Shown here piece after piece: positions 17,227 to 25,749 of a stretch of 64,000 bases of DNA. The notes beneath the pieces are model-generated. The model was not told the DNA's origin. It saw nothing but the letters and a program-made list of their open reading frames with translations, and ran no database searches. Location of the stretch: NCBI GenBank assembly GCA_947458745.1, contig CANGYQ010000015.1, positions 1 to 64,000 on the forward strand, given 5' to 3'. How positions within the stretch are numbered: position 1 is the stretch's first letter; every line of letters begins with the position of its first letter. This stretch comes from Bryobacteraceae bacterium. GTDB taxonomy: Bacteria; Acidobacteriota; Terriglobia; Bryobacterales; Bryobacteraceae. Both the position numbers and the translations under genes were made by a program.

Positions 17227-18690
17227 CTACTTCTTGCGATAGGTGTGCGTCGCGAAGTCGAACTCAAATGCAGTGCGCTCCGGCACCGGGTCGGCATTTG
17301 ATTTCGGGAACCACTGCGCGAGGTCGGCTTTCACTTTGGTGAGCTTCGCGTCGCTGGCGCGGTTGTTCCATTCGTTCGGGTCGGCTTGCCGGTCGTATAG
17401 TTCTTCCCCACCATCGTGATAGCGGATGTAGCGGTAGCGTTCCGTGACGGCGGCGTGGTTGCCATTGAGATACGTGATCACGGCGGGGCGGCGGTTGGCG
17501 CTGGAGCTGAGCAACTGCGGCTTAAGCGAAATGCCCTCCAGTTGCGGGCGCACGGGCAAGCCGCAAAGGTCCACCATCGTCGGATAGAGATCCAGCAGGC
17601 TGACGGGCTGACGCCGTGCCTTGCCCCGATCCCGCACCATCGGTCCATCCATGATCAGTGGCACGTGCGTCGACCGCTGCCACAGCGTCGATTTGTGCCA
17701 GTGGCGCTTCTCGCCCAGGTGCCAGCCGTTGTCTGACCAGAAGACCACCACCGTATTGGCCGCCTGCGGGCTCCGGTCAATGGCGCTCACCACTTGACCC
17801 ACCATCTCGTCCGCAAACGAGATCGCCGCCAGATAGGCACGGACGGCATCGCTCCACTTGCGCTCCTTGAAGATGCGCTCCACTTCGACGCGGCGAAAGG
17901 CGGCCAACTCCTGGCCGACGCTCGGGATGTCCTTCAAGTCGTCTTCCGGCACTCTTGGGACACGGACGTCGTCCTGGGGGTAAAGGTCGAAGAACCTCTT
18001 GGGCGAGTACATCGGGATGTGCGGGTGCCAGAGGCCGACGGCGAGAAAAAAGGGCTTCGTCTGCTCCTGCTTCAGAAACCGCTCGGCGTAGCGCACGGCT
18101 TCCATATCGCCGTACTCAGCATCCGCCGCGGGCGGCGTGCCCCAATCGAATTCGCCCGGAAAGTCGGCCAGGCCATTGAAGGGATGTCCTTTGGGGGCGG
18201 GGATCTTCTTGTTCCAAGGGAACCAGTCGGCCCGGCGGTACCAAGGGTCGTCGAACTGCTGCAACTGGAAGTCATCCCATTGGTCGGGCGGATTCATGCC
18301 TACGGTGTGATGGAAGATCTTCCCCGCCCCAGCGGTCCGGTAGCCGTTGGCCTTGAAATGGCTGGGCAGACTGACGGTTTGCGGCAGATTGGGCCGCCAG
18401 TACTGGTCATTGTTGTAAACCCCGCTGGTGGCGGGCGAAAGGCCGGTAAACAGCGCCGTCCGCGACGGGTTGCAGAGCGGCGAGGCGCAGTGGGCGTTCG
18501 AGAACAGCACACCGCGCTTGGCCAGCTTGTCGATGTTGGGGGTCTGCACGCCCTCGTAGCCGCCGAGGCAGCCCACCCAATCGTTCATGTCGTCCACCGA
18601 AATGAAGACCACATTGGGCCGCGCGGGCGTGGGCTGTGCCGCCACTGGAGCCGCTGCCAGAGAACCGAGAAACTGCCGTCGATTGATCAC
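17227..18690 (-). CDS. Sulfatase, iduronate-2-sulfatase-like
   Basis: 487 residues from GTG 18690. The N-terminus has a Tat-like signal (MINRRQFLGSLAAAPVAAQ). The core starts RPNVVFISVDDMNDWVGC, with the metal-binding Asp pair at 33-34. The formylglycine motif CNPSRTALFTG (Cys73-x-Pro-Ser-Arg) is intact, and VVFWSDNGWHLGEKRHWHK supplies further active-site residues. The family removes sulfate esters from glycans. It needs a formylglycine-generating enzyme, not present here. It stands alone between a small intergenic region and a broken kinase gene. Confidence 0.94.
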   Translation of the reverse strand: MINRRQFLGSLAAAPVAAQPTPARPNVVFISVDDMNDWVGCLGGYEGVQTPNIDKLAKRGVLFSNAHCASPLCNPSRTALFTGLSPATSGVYNNDQYWRPNLPQTVSLPSHFKANGYRTAGAGKIFHHTVGMNPPDQWDDFQLQQFDDPWYRRADWFPWNKKIPAPKGHPFNGLADFPGEFDWGTPPAADAEYGDMEAVRYAERFLKQEQTKPFFLAVGLWHPHIPMYSPKRFFDLYPQDDVRVPRVPEDDLKDIPSVGQELAAFRRVEVERIFKERKWSDAVRAYLAAISFADEMVGQVVSAIDRSPQAANTVVVFWSDNGWHLGEKRHWHKSTLWQRSTHVPLIMDGPMVRDRGKARRQPVSLLDLYPTMVDLCGLPVRPQLEGISLKPQLLSSSANRRPAVITYLNGNHAAVTERYRYIRYHDGGEELYDRQADPNEWNNRASDAKLTKVKADLAQWFPKSNADPVPERTAFEFDFATHTYRKK

Positions 18691-18747
18691 ATGGATTAGA
18701 TATCACGTCTCGACGGCAGGCACGCGCGGCCGATCCCAGGATAGAAG

Positions 18748-19419
18748 CTAATGGCAGAGTGCTTGGGCCGCGCTGGCCATGGGTGTTGCCGCCAGCAACG
18801 CCGCGACGGCATCCAGGAGCTCTTGCTTGCGCGCCGGTTTGGCCAAGTATCCGGTGCCGCCCACCGCCAGGGAGCGCTCCCGGTAGCCCATCACCGCGTG
18901 TGCCGTGCGACCCTCGGCGTCGGTAATGATCACCAGGTTGTCGGTGTTGCTGGCCACCAGCGACAACTTGGCCAGCTCCGATTGAGCCAGCTTCTGTTGC
19001 GTGATGTTGTGGAGCGTGCCCACCAACCCGCCCTCTTCCAGCACTACTCAGGAGAACTCCATCCACACCAACCCGCCGTTACGGTGGACGAAGCGCAGCT
19101 CCAGCCGGTCACTGGCACCGGCAGTGGCGGGAGCAGCCAAGCGCGGTCCCAGCAGCGCCTGGTCCTCCGCGGCGACAAAATCCCGTAGGCCGGCCCCGAG
19201 GCTGGCCTGGACATCGTAGCCAAAGGTGTTGGTCCAAGCGCGATTGAGGAACGAGATGGTCAGATCAGCATTCGTTTGGAAAATCACTTCCGACAAAAGT
19301 TCTACGCGGCGGCGCATGCGCTTCTCCGATTCGCACAGCGCCTCGGTGAGGCGATAGTTGGACTGAATATGGATGTCGTCGCGGACTAAATCTTGCTCCG
19401 GGGCCGCGAACTCTTCCAT
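18748..19419 (-). pseudogene. Hybrid PAS sensor kinase, stop codon and internal deletion
   Basis: From ATG 19419 (AGGCAGG upstream), the frame encodes one PAS/PAC unit (VELLSEVIFQTNADLTISFLNRAW...). It then meets TGA after GLVWMEFS (near 19047) and continues in frame with GTLHNITQQKLAQSE, the PAC end, and the start of a second PAS (VASNTDNLVIITDAEGR). There it jumps directly to the end of a receiver domain (TAHAVMGYRERSLAVGGTGYLAKPARKQELLD). The histidine-kinase core, ATPase and most of the receiver are missing. Two independent lesions make a functional product unlikely. It lies directly downstream of the isochorismatase-fold gene. Confidence 0.85.
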
Positions 19420-19430
19420 CCTGCCTCCCA

Positions 19431-20042
19431 CTAGACCAACGCCGGGATCAGTTCAGCCACCAGCTCCGTGCTTGTCATCACTTCGGCGTTAAGCGGAAAG
19501 ATGTTCTTGCAGTAGAACTCCTGCTCATTGGGGATTCGCGCCGAAATGCAATCGGAAAGCATCGTCACCTTGTAACCACGCTCGTACGCCGCGCGGCCAG
19601 TGGAATCGATATACAGCGACGTGATCATCCCCACCAGCACCAAGTGGTTCAGGTTCCGGGCCTTCATGGTTGCGTGAAGGTAAGTATTCGAGAAGGCGTT
19701 GAAGCCTTGCTTGCCATTGATGTAGACGATCCGATCGCCCAAAGCCAGCAACTCCGCAATCGTGTCGGCCCCCGCCGTGCCGGCCCGGAACGCGCCCGAT
19801 TCCTTGATGGTGCCCAGGATGCCTTCCGATTCTGCCAAAGCCCGGTAATCCGAGGTCAGGATGATCGGGGTTGAGATGATGGTCATCTCGGTATCCGCGA
19901 CGGCGCGCAGAAGGGTGATCGTGTTGTCCAGAGTGCGGTCCACCCGGTTGGGTTCCTCCACCACTCCTCGGAGGATGCCGTCGGCTGCAAAATAGTCGTT
20001 CTGATAGCCAACCAGTACGATCGCGGTCGTCTTCGGGTCCAT
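19431..20042 (-). CDS. Isochorismatase-fold protein lacking expected catalytic Asp and Cys
   Basis: 203 residues from ATG 20042 (AAGGA upstream; the frame is open further but that extension has no family features). The fold matches cysteine hydrolases of the isochorismatase family: IVLVGYQNDYF, INGKQGFNAFSNT, LVLVGMITSLYIDSTGRAAYERGY and LSDCISAR. In active members the first block carries Asp (D.QNDF) and the third Cys (T-S-x-C). Here Gly12 and Tyr144 occupy those places, while Lys111 remains. It is therefore probably not a standard hydrolase; a binding or regulatory role is possible. The stop overlaps the start region of the adjoining kinase pseudogene (TAGTG). Confidence 0.8.
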   Translation of the reverse strand: MDPKTTAIVLVGYQNDYFAADGILRGVVEEPNRVDRTLDNTITLLRAVADTEMTIISTPIILTSDYRALAESEGILGTIKESGAFRAGTAGADTIAELLALGDRIVYINGKQGFNAFSNTYLHATMKARNLNHLVLVGMITSLYIDSTGRAAYERGYKVTMLSDCISARIPNEQEFYCKNIFPLNAEVMTSTELVAELIPALV

Positions 20043-20433
20043 TGTTTGTTCCTTGCTGCGTGAAGTGCCTGAACCTCGCTCGGCAGAGGAATGAAGGCGG
20101 GTTCGCAAAGAAAGCTGCAGTCTCCTCGCCATTGGAGCCGTTGTTGCAGACAAAAGAGCTCGCCCGGCGGCGGGGTGATTCTCGGGCGGTTCAGGCGTTG
20201 TTGGTGCGATTTGCACTATTCCGTTTCGTGACGGGGATGTTCCGTTTCGTGACGGGAGGTTGTCCGATTCGCCCCGACCCGAACAGGATACGTTTGTAGC
20301 GATTCCCCCAGGACTCCGGGATGGAACAGCGCGCGCCCGCGCAGGTTTCGCAGAAAGCCAGTGGCAGCCATCGGCCCACTGCCATCACGACTACCGGAGA
20401 CACCGCTGTAATCTTGAACCGTCCGCGGCTCTA
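20043..20433. other. Gene-free stretch with a short tandem repeat
   Basis: 391 bp between the isochorismatase-fold gene and a TonB receptor gene, both on the minus strand. It contains two copies of TTCCGTTTCGTGACGGG (20219-20235 and 20240-20256, period 21 bp). Short open frames on both strands show no recognisable protein features. No terminator or clear promoter was found. Confidence 0.6.
20219..20256. repeat. Two-copy 17-bp direct repeat, period 21
   Basis: Identical TTCCGTTTCGTGACGGG units are separated by 4 bp, roughly two helical turns apart. They could be a paired protein-binding site upstream of the isochorismatase-fold gene or a simple replication duplication. Confidence 0.7.
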
Positions 20434-22791
20434 CTAGAAGAACCAGTTCAGACCGATCACCGGGAACAATCCCAGCTGTTCATTGGCCACCGGCTGGTTA
20501 GCCCGTCGGGCCCAATCGAACCCTGAGATATTGGTGCGGTTGATCACATTTTGGGCACCCAGAAAGACCAAGAGCGGCTTGTCGCGCACCATGAACGTGC
20601 GGTCCACGCGGAGGTCGATACGGATGTAGGCCGGGGCGCGCAGGTCATTGACACGGGTCAGGTCAAAGATGCCGCGGCGCTGTTGCGTGGAAAGCGCCGT
20701 GTTGAACGGGGTGTAGGGCCGGCCCGAGGTGATGGTGGTCCGGGCGGAGACCTCCCACTTCTTGTTGAAGCGGTACCCACCCAGCGAATTGAAGATCACC
20801 GGGAAGTCGAAGGTGGAAGGCCGGAGAATCCCGTCCAGGCCGCCTTGGCGGGCTTGGCTGAGGGAGAGATTGGCGTTGCCAAACCACCGCGCCCCCCATT
20901 TCTTTTCGACAAAGAACTCAATGCCGCGGGCGCGCCCACGCCCGGCGCTGGTGAGCGGGAAAAGGATCTCCCGGATCTGGAAAGTGTCCCCGATGCTGGC
21001 CAGCGAAAGCGCCGGGAACTGCGTGGAGACGGGGTAATCCTTGTACTGCTTCAGATAAGCCTCCACCGTGAAGCGCAGGGTGGCGGTGGGGATGTAGGTG
21101 AAGCCGGTCACGTAGTGTTCCGCCCGGAACGGAGTGAGGTTGCGGTTCTGCGGAAAGGCGGCCAGAAACAGGAACTGAGGTTGCTGGAAATAGGTGCCAA
21201 AGCTGGCGCGCCAGGAGAGCTTGTCCGTGATGCGGAAACTGAGACCCATGCGCGGGCTGAAGCGGCTGCGGGCGATGTACTGGTAGTTGTCGATGCGGCC
21301 ACCCCAGGTTAGGTTCCACCGGGAGCCCAGGTTCCGCGAGCTTTGGAGATACGCGCTGGACTGCCGGGCGGAAAAGCTCTGCCGGATGTCGAACGGATTC
21401 ACGTCCCGGACGGCACTATAGGGGCTATCAGAACCGAACGGCGCGGCGGAATTGTAGTTGACCTGGAAGATCTTGAAGCTGCCACCCGCCTGGAGCTTTT
21501 CGAGCATCGGCAGGTAACCGGTGAAGTCGTACTTCAGCGTGGTTTCACCCTCCCGCGACTTCTCGCGGAACACCACCGGACTGCCGGCAATAATGTCGTC
21601 CGCTTTCGCCGTCGCCGGCGGAATGCCGCGCCGGAGCAGGTCTCGGACGGACTGATCGACACGGGCTTCCGAGTGCGTCACCCCCAGCAGGCCCACCCCG
21701 CGCGCGCCATACAGGCGCTGCCAGTTAAGGCCATTCGCGCTGCGCCAGCCGCCGTAACGAATGTCGAGATTGTTCAGCTCTTCGGTTTCAAACTTGGCGT
21801 CGCGCTTGACGTCATCGCGGAGGCCCAGGCGGATGTCGTCGGAGCCCGAGATGGAGGCGGCCCAGATACGGTCCCGCGGCGTCAGGTCATATAGAACCTT
21901 GGCGTTGTAGGTATAGAGGACCGGGACACCACCAATGCCGATGTCCTTGGTGAACAGATCGAGATAGCTGCGGCGCGCGGAGACAATCCAGGAGCCTTTG
22001 CCCTTGTTGAGGGGGCCTTCGACGATGCCGCCAATACCTGGATCACCAACCGTCACGCGACCCCGGAACCGGTCGCGGGACCCTTCCGTTTGGGCCACCT
22101 GCAACACGCTGGAGGTGCGGTTGATGAACGGAGCCGGCTGGCCGCCCGTGAGAAACGTCACGTCGCGGATCAGTTGAGCATCGAGAATACTGGTGGTGCC
22201 GCCCGCCGAGGCGAAGTTGGCGAAGGCGTTGATGTTGGGGATCTCAATGTTGTCGACAATAAAAAGATTCTCCAACGGACTGCCGCCACGGACGATGATG
22301 TCGTTGCGGAAGTCATTGGCACCGGTGACGACGCCAGGCAACAGTTGCACGTAGCGGGAGATGTCCTGGCGGGCACCGGCCGACTTGAACAGCTCCTCAG
22401 ACTGAATGACGTAGCTGGAGCTTTTGATCTCCTCCGGGGCCACAAAGACTGACTCGGTCACCGTCAGGGTCTGCTGGACGGCCGTAGCGGCGGAGAGCGA
22501 CACTTCCACCATGCCATCGAGTCCCGCGCGGACCGTGACGGCAGAGCTGCGGATGGGCGGCTGACCCGGAGCGGTGATATCCAGCAGATAGTCACCCGGA
22601 CGAAGGTCGGGAAAACGGAAATGGCCCCGGTCGTCTGACGTGACGCAGCGGGGGGAATCGACGACACAAACCTTTACCTGGGAAGCAGGCCTTCCGTCCG
22701 CAGACGTGACGGTCCCGGTTAAACCACCAACCCCCGTCGTGTCCTGGGCCGACAGTGCCAACGGGCAGAGGAGCAAGGAGAGAATGCGCAT
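20434..22791 (-). CDS. TonB-dependent receptor with carboxypeptidase-regulatory domain
   Basis: 785 residues. Signal peptide (MRILSLLLCPLALSAQD), then a beta-sandwich domain at about 22-100 (GLTGTVTSADGRPASQVKVC...LRPGDYLLDI). The plug has QDISRYVQLLPGVV, NDIIVRGGSPLENLFIVDNIEIPN, and the long barrel ends in the aromatic GLNWFF. It is shorter than the first receptor (1088 residues) and of a different subfamily, closer to classical TonB receptors. It sits alone, 97 bp from the DUF1080 gene on the same strand. Substrate unknown. Confidence 0.92.
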   Translation of the reverse strand: MRILSLLLCPLALSAQDTTGVGGLTGTVTSADGRPASQVKVCVVDSPRCVTSDDRGHFRFPDLRPGDYLLDITAPGQPPIRSSAVTVRAGLDGMVEVSLSAATAVQQTLTVTESVFVAPEEIKSSSYVIQSEELFKSAGARQDISRYVQLLPGVVTGANDFRNDIIVRGGSPLENLFIVDNIEIPNINAFANFASAGGTTSILDAQLIRDVTFLTGGQPAPFINRTSSVLQVAQTEGSRDRFRGRVTVGDPGIGGIVEGPLNKGKGSWIVSARRSYLDLFTKDIGIGGVPVLYTYNAKVLYDLTPRDRIWAASISGSDDIRLGLRDDVKRDAKFETEELNNLDIRYGGWRSANGLNWQRLYGARGVGLLGVTHSEARVDQSVRDLLRRGIPPATAKADDIIAGSPVVFREKSREGETTLKYDFTGYLPMLEKLQAGGSFKIFQVNYNSAAPFGSDSPYSAVRDVNPFDIRQSFSARQSSAYLQSSRNLGSRWNLTWGGRIDNYQYIARSRFSPRMGLSFRITDKLSWRASFGTYFQQPQFLFLAAFPQNRNLTPFRAEHYVTGFTYIPTATLRFTVEAYLKQYKDYPVSTQFPALSLASIGDTFQIREILFPLTSAGRGRARGIEFFVEKKWGARWFGNANLSLSQARQGGLDGILRPSTFDFPVIFNSLGGYRFNKKWEVSARTTITSGRPYTPFNTALSTQQRRGIFDLTRVNDLRAPAYIRIDLRVDRTFMVRDKPLLVFLGAQNVINRTNISGFDWARRANQPVANEQLGLFPVIGLNWFF

Positions 22792-22888
22792 CTGTATCGA
22801 CTTGGATGCGCGTACGAAACCGTAAGCATTAATAAAGTTTAGTGCGCCGCGCTTTTTTCCGGATCAACGTTTGCGAGCCAGCGGGACG

Positions 22889-24007
22889 CTAGATCTCACG
22901 GACGCGGATCTGTTTATATTCCACCCATTTGCCCATCTGGTGCGCCTGCAGCATGATGGGGCCACGGTCCATTTTCAGCAGGTTGGCGTAATCCACCACA
23001 GTGTCGCCGTTCACGCGCACGACGCACTGCTGGCCTTTGACGATCAACTGGAACGGGTACCAGACCTCCGGCTCAATCCGCGGGTACGGACGGCTGCGGG
23101 CGAAGCCGTAGAGCGAACCAGTGGGGTAGACGGCACCCTCCACGTCGTGCAGCTGGATCTCGTAATGCTCGTCGGACTTCTCGCTCACCGACCGGAAGAT
23201 TATGCCGCCGTTGGAATGCTTCGAGGCGCGGATGTAGCACTGGAACTCGAAGTCCTTATAGGTCTGCTTGGTGGCCAGATAACCCAGGTTGTCCGTCCGC
23301 AGCACATCACCCAGAGCCTCAATTTTGGGTGACTGGATCACCGACCATTTGGCCAGGTCAGCGGGCTCGGCATAAAGCGAGGTCCACTGCTCCTTCGGCG
23401 TCAATTCCCGGATCTCCAGCTTGCGGAAGCGGAGCGGATAGCTCAGCGATTGGATGCCGATGTAGCCGGAACGGAGCCGGTGGCGAAGCGCGGGGTGCAG
23501 ATCGCGGTTCAGGTCCTGCACCAGCTCATCATTGATCCAGACACGCAGCGCGGGTCCGTCGGCCATCACGCGGATTGCGTTCCATTCGCCCTGGTTGCGG
23601 ACGTTCACCTTGCGCGGGGCGATGACGGGGAAGATCGCGCCCATCGATTCCGCCAGCGGCGTCGAATCCTTCTTCTGGAACAGGTTCAGCTTGATCCCGC
23701 ATTCGGTGGGCCGCCCATGCAGCGGAGCATGGAAGAACAGGCCGCCGTTGGCCCAGCCCTTGATGAACACTTCGCAGCGGAACTCGAAGTTCTCGTAAAC
23801 CTTGTCGGTCCGTAGCCACGCCGGGTCGCCCGAGCCTTCGTGCACGACGATCGCCCCGTCACTGACATAGAAGGCCGAAGCGGGGCCGTCCACCACTGTC
23901 CAGCCGCGCAGGGTCTGTCCGTCGAAAAGAGACTCAAAGGCTTGCGCTTGCAACGCCGGGGCGGCCAGGGGAGCGGCCAGGGAACCAATCAGAGAACGCC
24001 GTGTCAT
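22889..24007 (-). CDS. DUF1080 protein (3-keto-disaccharide hydrolase family), two domains
   Basis: 372 residues, exported (MTRRSLIGSLAAPLAAPALQAQ). The first DUF1080 unit starts SLFDGQTLRGWTVVDGP and includes YENFEFRCEVFIKGWANGGLFF and IGIQSLSYPLRFRKLEIREL. A second unit begins about residue 210 (SLYAEPADLAKWSV) with KDFEFQCYIRASKHSNGGIIF and ends VEYKQIRVREI. The fold is a concanavalin-like lectin/glucanase sandwich, and some members cleave 3-keto-glycosides. A secreted sugar-degrading or sugar-binding role is likely. It shares a 25-bp divergent start region with the CorA-like gene. Confidence 0.88.
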   Translation of the reverse strand: MTRRSLIGSLAAPLAAPALQAQAFESLFDGQTLRGWTVVDGPASAFYVSDGAIVVHEGSGDPAWLRTDKVYENFEFRCEVFIKGWANGGLFFHAPLHGRPTECGIKLNLFQKKDSTPLAESMGAIFPVIAPRKVNVRNQGEWNAIRVMADGPALRVWINDELVQDLNRDLHPALRHRLRSGYIGIQSLSYPLRFRKLEIRELTPKEQWTSLYAEPADLAKWSVIQSPKIEALGDVLRTDNLGYLATKQTYKDFEFQCYIRASKHSNGGIIFRSVSEKSDEHYEIQLHDVEGAVYPTGSLYGFARSRPYPRIEPEVWYPFQLIVKGQQCVVRVNGDTVVDYANLLKMDRGPIMLQAHQMGKWVEYKQIRVREI

Positions 24008-24032
24008 TCATCCCCACTATAATCGGGATCGG
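24008..24032. promoter_or_regulatory. Divergent promoter with shared symmetric -10 (DUF1080/CorA-like)
   Basis: The 25-bp spacer contains the same ACTATAAT core as the sucC/trpD spacer. TATAAT at 24018-24023 lies 9 nt before the plus-strand ATG, and TATAGT (minus, 24016-24021) lies 8 nt before the minus-strand ATG. The plus-strand gene has no Shine-Dalgarno sequence. Confidence 0.5.
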
Positions 24033-25724
24033 ATGGATGCCGCGCTCGAAAACCTCCAGGTCGCCCACCTGCGCACGAATTTCATGTTCCCGTTCTCAAT
24101 TGAGCGGGAGCTGGTGCAGAGCCATCACCCCGGCATCTGGGGCGCGGCCGATGGCTCGGGCAGCCGGCGGTGGCTGGAAGGCCTGGATGAATGGATCGCG
24201 CGGCACCAGGGCATGCCGCACCTGGGCGTGTGGCAGCGGGCTTCGCATACGCAGTTCGATGCGGAATCCAGCGCCTACCAGGACATGGTCTTCTTCCATC
24301 CGTTTGTGCGCCGCATCTTCTTTGATGCGGGCAGCCAGTCGAGCGCGCAGGCGGAGCAGGAGAATCTGGTCCGGCGCTACAAGATGCCGGTTCCGGAGGG
24401 CAGCCAACTGCTGATGCGGGCCGAGACGGTCACTGGCCGCTCCGTCGAAGTGACCATCGATGGGTTAACGCTGTTTCTGTTCGCCAACGGCATCGGGGTG
24501 CTATCAATAGGCGTGGACGCGGCGAATCTGCCGGCCCGGCGGGCGCTGTGGATCAACGAGATGATGCGGAAGCTCTACCCATCCAGCGGTCGCCAGCGCC
24601 GCGAGGGCCGCGTGCCCAGCCATGTGGCGATCACGCTGGTGCGGGACGGCGTGCGGATCACGCTGGCGGAGGAGACTTTTGAGGTCTGCGAGATCAAGGC
24701 GTTTCAGCCACCGCTGTCGAACTTGGTCTCTTCCCTGCTCTACTTCGCCGATTACCCGGCGCAGGAATACGAGCCGGTGCTGGACGACCGCATGATCGTC
24801 TACTCCTACATTGCCCTCGACCCCAAGTCCGCCACCACGGAATGGCGCAACTCCGAGGCGTACGAGCAGTTCGTCAGCCGGGCGATTTATGTCGATCAAC
24901 TCAACGACGGCTACCGCTACGAACCGGAATTTACCCGCCAGCTGATGCGGCGCCAGGTCTACCGGCGTTGGGCGCACCAGGGAACCTTCTACGGCTTCTC
25001 CAGTTACTCCACCGTGACCGTCGCTTTCGGCGAGTTCGACTGCGACGACCACCAGTTGCGCGAGGGATTCCTAATCCATCGCATGTTCCGGTCCCGCTAC
25101 TACCTGATGATGCTGGTGGCGGTGTTCTACCGGGCCACGCTGCTGGATTTTGCGGAGCGGGTGGCGTTGGTGTCCAAGCGGCTGAACCGCGATTCCGAGG
25201 ATGAGCGGCTGACTCCGGAGACGATCCGCTTCGTCAACATGTTGCGCGCCGAGTTCTTTAACTTCACCAACTACTGGCACTTCGATGAACTGGCCAACAA
25301 GGACGAAGAGTCAGAGCACTTCACCATGATGTGCGATGCCTACCGTATCCGGCCCATGATTGAAGATACTGAACGCGAAGTGAACCGCCTGCACACCTCG
25401 CTGACCGAGTATTACCAGTCGCGCAATACCCAAGCCGTTAACCGTCTGGCCATGATCAGCATGATCCTGGGCGCGGGCGCGGTGCTGACCGGCTTTTTCG
25501 GCATGAACTTTGCCGGGGGCTTTGCCAAAGTCTTCTTTGAACCCGGCGGTGAGTGGAGTTGGCCGCATTGGGCCGCGATTATTGGCGTGACGCTGTTCGC
25601 GCTGGGCGCGGTGGGGTTTGGCCTGTTTGTGGTGACCGCCAACTGGATGGACTACCGGGACGTACTGCTGCCCAGTTCGTCCGCACGACGGCGCAATGGA
25701 GACTCGCTCAAACACGTGGATTGA
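24033..25724 (+). CDS. Large CorA-like membrane protein
   Basis: 563 residues. The last 100 residues carry two transmembrane helices. The first (AMISMILGAGAVLTGFFGMNF) ends in the GMN signature at about residue 489-491, which in the CorA superfamily forms the mouth of the magnesium channel. The second is HWAAIIGVTLFALGAVGFGLFVV. Before TM1 lies a long helical region (EDTEREVNRLHTSLTEYYQSR) like the CorA stalk. The soluble N-terminal part, about 430 residues, is much longer than in normal CorA (about 320 in total) and has no recognised domain. A divalent-cation channel or a regulated relative is likely. Confidence 0.65.
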   Translation: MDAALENLQVAHLRTNFMFPFSIERELVQSHHPGIWGAADGSGSRRWLEGLDEWIARHQGMPHLGVWQRASHTQFDAESSAYQDMVFFHPFVRRIFFDAGSQSSAQAEQENLVRRYKMPVPEGSQLLMRAETVTGRSVEVTIDGLTLFLFANGIGVLSIGVDAANLPARRALWINEMMRKLYPSSGRQRREGRVPSHVAITLVRDGVRITLAEETFEVCEIKAFQPPLSNLVSSLLYFADYPAQEYEPVLDDRMIVYSYIALDPKSATTEWRNSEAYEQFVSRAIYVDQLNDGYRYEPEFTRQLMRRQVYRRWAHQGTFYGFSSYSTVTVAFGEFDCDDHQLREGFLIHRMFRSRYYLMMLVAVFYRATLLDFAERVALVSKRLNRDSEDERLTPETIRFVNMLRAEFFNFTNYWHFDELANKDEESEHFTMMCDAYRIRPMIEDTEREVNRLHTSLTEYYQSRNTQAVNRLAMISMILGAGAVLTGFFGMNFAGGFAKVFFEPGGEWSWPHWAAIIGVTLFALGAVGFGLFVVTANWMDYRDVLLPSSSARRRNGDSLKHVD

Positions 25725-25749
25725 GGCGTCTTCAAGCCACTACTAGCGC

